Assembly: GCA_946482295.1 (NCBI GenBank)
Contig: CAMLRB010000044.1
Location: 1 to 19,306 of the forward strand
Reading direction: 5' to 3'
DNA: 19,306 nucleotides
Source: an uncultured Bacteriovorax sp.
Lineage (GTDB): Bacteria > Bdellovibrionota > Bacteriovoracia > Bacteriovoracales > Bacteriovoracaceae
Shown here: piece after piece, positions 15,073 to 19,306 of the stretch
Layout: every line of letters starts with the position of its first letter
Numbering within the stretch: the stretch's first letter is position 1
Position numbers and translations under genes: made by a program
Notes under the pieces: generated by a model
Databases searched by the model: none
What the model saw: only the letters and a program-made list of their open reading frames with translations
What the model was told of the DNA's origin: nothing

Positions 15073-16146
15073 CTAACCTAAGGCAGCTATCTTTTTTCTT
15101 AAATCTTCGACAAACGCTACAGAAGCCTTGCGATTGAATTTCTTTTCGAGATCTGGAATATAAATTGGCTTATAGTCTTTGAAATAATTTTTCTTTGCAT
15201 CCTCTACTCGACTGAGTCGATCTTGGAAGTCATTTGCTTTAATCGTTTTATCTTTTTGCGCTTTCTTCAGACCTTCTAAACCTAAAACTGCTTCCGGCAT
15301 ATCACGATATTCTATGAGGTCACTGCCTGCACGAATCGCCATCATCGCTGCTTCACCTGTTCCTCGGTGGGCAGTGATCGCTCCCATCTGCATGTCATCA
15401 GACAAGATGAGTCCCTTATATTTCAAATCATGTCTAAGAATGTGGTGAGCTTTTGGCGATAATGAACAAGGAAGTTCTGGATCAATATCCTCCACAATTA
15501 TATGGGCCATCATGATCATATCAACGCGCGCTTTGACGGCTTTAATGAAGGGCTGGATTTCTTCTGCTTTAATTTCTTCCAGTGGTTTTTTAACAATTGG
15601 CAGATCATAGTGAGAATCTTTAAGTGTGTTTCCATGCCCTGGAAAATGTTTTGCACATGACATGATGCCAGTTGTTTCAAATCCTCTGATCATCGATGAA
15701 ATGAATTTGGAAACTGTTTCGTGATCTGTACCGAAAGCCCTGTCCCAGATAACTTTATTTTCTGGATTGTTCCAGATATCGCATACAGGAGCTAAGTTCA
15801 GATTCACTCCACAGGCCAGAAGTTCTTCTGCCATAATTGTCGCCATTTCAAAAACTAGTTTTGGTGAATCGAGTTTGGCAATTTCTAGCATTGGTGGCCA
15901 TTGAGTAAATTGCGTTTTAAAGCGAACAACTCTCCCACCTTCATGGTCAGTACAGATGAAAAGTGGATATTCTTTTCTCAAAACTTGGATACTGTTCACC
16001 AGTTCTGCAAGTTGAGCTGGAGATTCATAATTTTTTGAAAAAAGAATAACTCCACCAATATCTTCTTTTTCGATAAAAGATTTTTCTTCACTTGTAAGAG
16101 TGAGTCCGCTGATTCCAGTAAATACAAGTTGTCCTAATTGGTTCAT
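15073..16146 (-). CDS. nagZ: Beta-N-acetylglucosaminidase NagZ (GH3)
   Basis: Removes N-acetylglucosamine from GlcNAc-anhydroMurNAc-peptides in peptidoglycan recycling. Seen in 357 residues: GGVILFSKNY; the substrate-binding TDHEGGRVVR at 66-75; NLNLAPVCDIWNN; the GH3 signature KHFPGHGNT at 166-174; the catalytic Asp-His dyad in KDSHYDLP (Asp177, His179); MMAHI; and the nucleophile Asp250 in LSDDMQM. The signature has Asn173 where Asp is common; the catalytic residues are unchanged. No signal peptide, so cytoplasmic like E. coli NagZ. Slightly longer at the C-terminus than minimal NagZ. Start ATG at 16146 has AAGGA upstream and lies 10 nt after the OppC stop (tandem TAATAA). Co-transcription with a peptide-type permease pair suggests that it processes imported muropeptides. 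Confidence 0.95.
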   Translation of the reverse strand: MNQLGQLVFTGISGLTLTSEEKSFIEKEDIGGVILFSKNYESPAQLAELVNSIQVLRKEYPLFICTDHEGGRVVRFKTQFTQWPPMLEIAKLDSPKLVFEMATIMAEELLACGVNLNLAPVCDIWNNPENKVIWDRAFGTDHETVSKFISSMIRGFETTGIMSCAKHFPGHGNTLKDSHYDLPIVKKPLEEIKAEEIQPFIKAVKARVDMIMMAHIIVEDIDPELPCSLSPKAHHILRHDLKYKGLILSDDMQMGAITAHRGTGEAAMMAIRAGSDLIEYRDMPEAVLGLEGLKKAQKDKTIKANDFQDRLSRVEDAKKNYFKDYKPIYIPDLEKKFNRKASVAFVEDLRKKIAALG

Positions 16147-16156
16147 AACTTCCTTA

Positions 16157-16993
16157 TTATGCTTTATTCGGGTCTAAGTAATCTCTTAGGCCATCACCTA
16201 AAAGATTAAGACCAATAATCAATCCTGCCATCGTCATACTGAGAATGATCGCGATGTGAGGAGCTTCTAGTAAAACAGTTTTTGCAGCTGAAAGCATGGC
16301 ACCCCAAGAATAAGGGCTTCCGCCCAATCCTAAAAATCCAAGTGCGGCTTCACTGATAATAACGCCGCTAATTCCGAGAACCATGTTTACAACCATAATA
16401 GGAAGAATGGCCGGAATGATGATAGTGAAAAATAATCTTAGTTCTCCAATTCCGATTGCACGCGCGCCTTCAACATAAGTTAATGCAAGAACGCGCTTCG
16501 ATTCACCTCGTGCTATTTTTGCATATCCCGGCCAGCCCGTAATGATCATTGCAAAAATTAATCCCTGCATTGATTGCCCCGTGACGGCCATAACCATAAT
16601 AGCAATGAGAATACTTGGGAAAATAAAAACGAGATTGATCACAAGATCAAATCCCAGTTTGAACCAACCTGGTGCTTTAACGGCTAAATATCCCATTAGG
16701 ATTCCAACCGAAGCCGTAATGAAAGTTACAATAAAAGAAAGCGTGAGAGAGTATGTTAAACCAGCAGAGAGAACTTCAAGTAATGAGCGACCAAGGAGAT
16801 CAGCTCCAAGAACTAAACCTTTGGTGAACGGGATCGCTAGTTCAACTTCCATATTAAGTTCAGGCGTATAAGGGCGACTAAGAGTCCCCATCACAAAATA
16901 ACGGTAGATAAACCATGAGATGGCCCAAAAAGCATAAAGCGAAAGTATGCTGAATCCCCATTTCATTTCTTTTGTAAACTTTCTCGACATCAT
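16157..16993 (-). CDS. OppC/DppC-type ABC transporter permease
   Basis: Inner-membrane permease subunit of the peptide/nickel/opine ABC family. Seen in 278 residues: an N-terminal TM (about 12-34); a periplasmic loop with the family feature of ending in a G-DLLGRS motif (GADLLGRSLLEVL); then about five TM helices; the EAA loop contacting the ATPase (YVEGARAIGIGELRLFFTII) about 180-199; GFLGLGGSPYSWGAML; and the C-terminal LNLLGDGLRDYLDPN typical of DppC/OppC. Start ATG at 16993 follows the OppB stop with no gap; a second ATG follows directly and fits the GGAG spacing better. The ATPases and binding protein are not in the window, so they must lie outside it. Substrate not shown by sequence; muropeptides are suggested by the downstream nagZ. 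Confidence 0.93.
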   Translation of the reverse strand: MMSRKFTKEMKWGFSILSLYAFWAISWFIYRYFVMGTLSRPYTPELNMEVELAIPFTKGLVLGADLLGRSLLEVLSAGLTYSLTLSFIVTFITASVGILMGYLAVKAPGWFKLGFDLVINLVFIFPSILIAIMVMAVTGQSMQGLIFAMIITGWPGYAKIARGESKRVLALTYVEGARAIGIGELRLFFTIIIPAILPIMVVNMVLGISGVIISEAALGFLGLGGSPYSWGAMLSAAKTVLLEAPHIAIILSMTMAGLIIGLNLLGDGLRDYLDPNKA

Positions 16994-17908
16994 TTACTCC
17001 TGCGCCGTACGTGGATCTAGACGCTCGTTAATGTAATCAAGCATGAAGTAGATCAACATATAAGTAACAGTTGAATAAACGATGACACCTTGGACGATCG
17101 GGTAATCTCTATTTTGAATTCCATCAAACAAGAGTGAACCCATACCAGGAATATCAAAAATTGTTTCACTGATCATTGTTCCGGCGATAACGACTGAAAG
17201 TTGAATTGAAACAACATTGAGAATTGTAGGCAAACAAACTTTTAGAATTCGAAGTAGAACCGCTACATCATCAAGACCTTTTGATTTTGTAACTGTCACC
17301 CATTGGCTGTTAACTTCTTCGAGATATTTATTTCTCGTTACACGCATAATAACGGCACTAAGAGGAATAACTAAAGTGAGAATGGGAAGAAAGGCATGTC
17401 TGAGAGTTCCCCATTCAGAAACTGGAAAAAGATTAAGCTTTATTGAGAAAAACAAAACAAGAATGGGAGCTAAAGAAAATATAGGAAATGAGAGAGCGAA
17501 TAATGAAAGAATACGGGAGAATTTATCGAATCCCTTATTCTTTCTAAAGCCTGCTAATATTCCGAGAAATATTCCTACAAATGCTGCTATTGTGACAGAA
17601 AAAGCGGCTAATGTGATTGTAGGCTTCATTCTTTCTTTAAGAAGTTCTTTTACATCTTTATTTCCAAAGATGGTTTTTCCCATGTCACCTTTTACAATAC
17701 CTTTAAGATAATTCTTATATTGTTTGCGCATGGGCAGATCGAGTCCAAGTTGCGTTTTCAACTTGGCTATTTCTTCTTGAGTGGCCTTCTGCCCGAGAAC
17801 AGTTTCTACCGGATCACCAGGAGATAGTCTGATCACGAAAAAGATAGTCGAGAGTGCGACAAATATAGTTAAAAATGCATAACTTAATTTCTTAATGAGT
17901 TTACTCAA
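16994..17908 (-). CDS. OppB/DppB-type ABC transporter permease
   Basis: Partner permease of the OppC-type protein. Seen in 304 residues from the TTG at 17908: an N-terminal TM (about 9-28) ending in FFVIRLSPGDPVE, the OppB/DppB hallmark; the periplasmic loop with LKTQLGLDLPMRKQYKNYL and KGDMGKTI; a TM bundle; the EAA loop (TVTKSKGLDDVAVLLRILK); IAGTMISETIFDIPGMGSLLFDGIQNRDYPIVQG; and the C-terminal LDYINERLDPR. Start: an ATG at 17956 is possible, but a perfect AGGAGG lies 9 nt before the TTG at 17908, and the protein then begins like other OppB proteins. With the TTG start the gene overlaps the upstream lipoprotein by 8 nt. Operon with oppC (0 nt) and nagZ. Confidence 0.92.
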   Translation of the reverse strand: MSKLIKKLSYAFLTIFVALSTIFFVIRLSPGDPVETVLGQKATQEEIAKLKTQLGLDLPMRKQYKNYLKGIVKGDMGKTIFGNKDVKELLKERMKPTITLAAFSVTIAAFVGIFLGILAGFRKNKGFDKFSRILSLFALSFPIFSLAPILVLFFSIKLNLFPVSEWGTLRHAFLPILTLVIPLSAVIMRVTRNKYLEEVNSQWVTVTKSKGLDDVAVLLRILKVCLPTILNVVSIQLSVVIAGTMISETIFDIPGMGSLLFDGIQNRDYPIVQGVIVYSTVTYMLIYFMLDYINERLDPRTAQE

Positions 17909-18704
17909 AACCTGGGTCCTCCTCATCAACACTCGAGTATTTGACAGACTTTCCAACCATTGAAATGCCTTGGGTCACCCAAAACATTTTTGTCATTTTG
18001 TTGTCTTCATTAATGACGTAAACGATCGATTGTCCCGCGACTTTCAAATTAAATTTTCTCTCAGAATCTTTTGTTTTGCCATCATATTCAAGTACACCCT
18101 CTGAAAAAAGCTCTGCGGGAAAATCACTGAAGGTTTCATTAAGATAAGGATAGCCTTCCCAAACAACGAGCAAGTTAAAACTTCCCGATTCGCTTTTTGA
18201 AGAACGATCAATAAAGCCCGCTAGATCGGCGCATTCAATAATTTGTGAGAAAAAGCACGGAACATCTTTTGTTCGTGGAAAAGGAATCAGTTTCGTACCA
18301 TTCCATTGTTTTTCAGGACTCACCATTCTAACTTCAAGAGCTTTTTTTGAAGGCACAAGATTTAGTTCGCTGAAAAATTTTTTTCCATCAAACCAAACAG
18401 AATATTGCGATTTGCGGGGACGGAGTATCGCAGTTCCTTTAACTGATCCTATATCTGAAATAACAATGCTTTTTTCCAGAATTTTTTCTTTCTGATTACC
18501 ATTCATCTCCATGGAGCGTTTGGTGTAATAGGATTTTCCTTTTTTTCCTTGAGCACTGCTCATCTTGATGATGAAAGTTCCATTTTTGTCAGTGTAGTTG
18601 AAAGTTTCGTCATATTTAGACAGACGATCTTTGATTTTTGCCCCTTGAGAGGCACAACCAGCAATGAGGACAAGAAAAAGAAAGACAATAGTTTTATTGT
18701 TCAT
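17901..18704 (-). CDS. Lipoprotein of unknown function
   Basis: A 267-residue protein with a type II signal peptide: basic start, hydrophobic core and lipobox LIAGC, so Cys17 would be lipidated. Ala-Ser follow, with no Asp at +2, so outer-membrane placement is likely by the E. coli rule. The mature part is mostly beta-type, with many Lys/Ser/Phe residues (for example GTFIIKMSS, QYSVWFDGKKFFSELNL, FNLKVAGQSIVYVI), resembling LolA/LolB- or LppX-like lipid-binding folds in texture only; no family is recognised. Two Cys lie in PCFFSQIIEC. Start ATG at 18704 overlaps the PilZ gene by 11 nt with a poor ribosome-binding site, pointing to translational coupling. It overlaps OppB by 8 nt. It is not a canonical ABC solute-binding protein. 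Confidence 0.85.
   Translation of the reverse strand: MNNKTIVFLFLVLIAGCASQGAKIKDRLSKYDETFNYTDKNGTFIIKMSSAQGKKGKSYYTKRSMEMNGNQKEKILEKSIVISDIGSVKGTAILRPRKSQYSVWFDGKKFFSELNLVPSKKALEVRMVSPEKQWNGTKLIPFPRTKDVPCFFSQIIECADLAGFIDRSSKSESGSFNLLVVWEGYPYLNETFSDFPAELFSEGVLEYDGKTKDSERKFNLKVAGQSIVYVINEDNKMTKMFWVTQGISMVGKSVKYSSVDEEDPGFE
17918..17923 (-). promoter_or_regulatory. Perfect Shine-Dalgarno AGGAGG deciding the OppB start
   Basis: AGGAGG on the minus strand inside the last codons of the lipoprotein gene (encoding Glu-Glu), 9 nt before the TTG at 17908. It is the best ribosome-binding site seen in the window and the main reason to prefer the TTG over upstream ATGs, one of which (17926) overlaps the site itself. 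Confidence 0.75.
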
Positions 18705-19306
18705 TTTTTATGAACTCTTCAAATTCTTTTTGATAATTATTCAAATCAACTGTGATGCCAGATATTTCTTCTATTTTTTTCTTTAGACCAAGACTTGATT
18801 TAAAGGTCACGCCCACTTTATACATGGGCACGCCTGCAAATTGAGCATTGATATAGTTGATCATATAGACAATGCTCGCTTCTTCTAATGTGAAGATTTG
18901 CATTTCAAAGTTCAGGACTAGTGAAAACTTAACTCCTGAAACATTGTCGAGAATAAGTTCTTTTTCTTTTTGACTGGCAAAAAAACTTAAGCCTGAAGGA
19001 GAAATATCTTCTACGCGAAAACCTGCCAGATCTTCACTCTCTTCGTGATAAATGCCTTCACTCAAAGCATTGAGTCTGCTTTTTTTGACATTATCAATTT
19101 CCGAAAAGAAATCACGTGTTTTCTGTTCTGCTTTGTTGAACTGAACTACGTTGCTAGCGGGAGTTTTTGCAAATTTCAAATAAGCATAAACTTCATAGAC
19201 GGGATAAGTTGTCAGGCGCTCTTTACTACGCTTTTCAACCTTAAAACATGAGTCTTCTAATTCGAAGGTGATTGTTTCATGATCGTCAAATTGATCAGTT
19301 ACTTTT
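18694..19306 (-). CDS. PilZ-like domain protein (5' end outside window)
   Basis: Seen: the frame is open from the stop at 18694 to the right edge with no stop codon, giving at least 203 visible residues, so the true start lies beyond the window and the internal TTG at 19179 is not needed. The visible N-terminal part holds KRSKERLTTYPVYEVYAYLKF, which gives the PilZ RxxxR motif; about 70 residues later comes VEDISPSGLSFF, the DxSxxG motif; then MYKVGVTFKS, a typical late PilZ strand. PilZ domains bind cyclic-di-GMP through these two motifs. The spacing is longer than usual, with a roughly 40-residue polar insert (about visible residues 45-85) carrying TPASNVVQFN. Binding is therefore plausible but unproven. 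Its stop overlaps the lipoprotein start by 11 nt. No membrane segment seen. Confidence 0.8.
   Translation of the reverse strand, partial: KVTDQFDDHETITFELEDSCFKVEKRSKERLTTYPVYEVYAYLKFAKTPASNVVQFNKAEQKTRDFFSEIDNVKKSRLNALSEGIYHEESEDLAGFRVEDISPSGLSFFASQKEKELILDNVSGVKFSLVLNFEMQIFTLEEASIVYMINYINAQFAGVPMYKVGVTFKSSLGLKKKIEEISGITVDLNNYQKEFEEFIKNEQ

Noticed and set aside
13538..17711. Plus-strand open frames across the TadC, nagZ and permease genes (for example 17217-17711)
   Set aside because: They are antisense shadows of well-recognised genes, without ribosome-binding sites or recognisable domains.
18694..19179. Complete 161-residue PilZ gene starting at 19179
   Set aside because: Position 19179 is an internal TTG; the frame continues without a stop to the window edge and the added residues contain the RxxxR motif.

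Overview
The window looks like chromosomal core sequence from a low-GC (about 40% by eye) gram-negative bacterium. The best guess is the Bdellovibrionota / Bacteriovorax-Peredibacter side of the former Deltaproteobacteria. Pointers are two lipoproteins, a TadC-type platform protein next to several FHA proteins, a response regulator with the C-terminal helix seen in myxobacteria-like groups, a PilZ protein, and frequent GTG/TTG starts. The taxonomy is inference only. No transposase, integrase, CRISPR array or phage gene was seen, and no stretch longer than about 300 bases lacks a gene. All genes but one (the biotin ligase) are on the minus strand.

Left part (1-5566), minus strand: a cut-off lipoprotein gene, a UUCG-loop terminator, smc (chromosome condensation ATPase, real start a GTG at 3950), tRNA-Pro(TGG), rdgB (nucleotide pool sanitation) and rph (RNase PH). 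rph and rdgB overlap by 4 nt. A monofunctional biotin-protein ligase (5632-6327, plus strand) diverges from rph and meets the next gene tail to tail with overlapping stop codons.

Centre (6324-15015), minus strand, transcribed right to left: a promoter candidate, a TadC-type membrane protein fused to a periplasmic Cys-rich Sel1-like region, a DUF192 protein, an FHA protein with a periplasmic sensor region and a PAS-like tail, an FHA-TM-TPR protein, a double-FHA-TM-TPR protein, a PP2C phosphatase and a response regulator. Overlaps of 11, 13 and 47 nt and gaps of 7 and 2 nt argue for one operon, with the response regulator 81 nt further on. The set reads as a phosphothreonine-signalling module (three FHA readers and one eraser) wired to a Tad/GspF-type envelope platform. 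No kinase, TadA ATPase, TadB or pilin lies in the window. This is the most likely place for a poorly described system.

Right part (15073-19306), minus strand: a PilZ-like gene running off the right edge, a lipoprotein, an OppB/OppC-type permease pair without ATPase or binding protein, and nagZ. These are packed with overlaps or gaps of 10 nt or less. The pairing of peptide-type permeases with cytoplasmic NagZ suggests uptake and recycling of peptidoglycan fragments.
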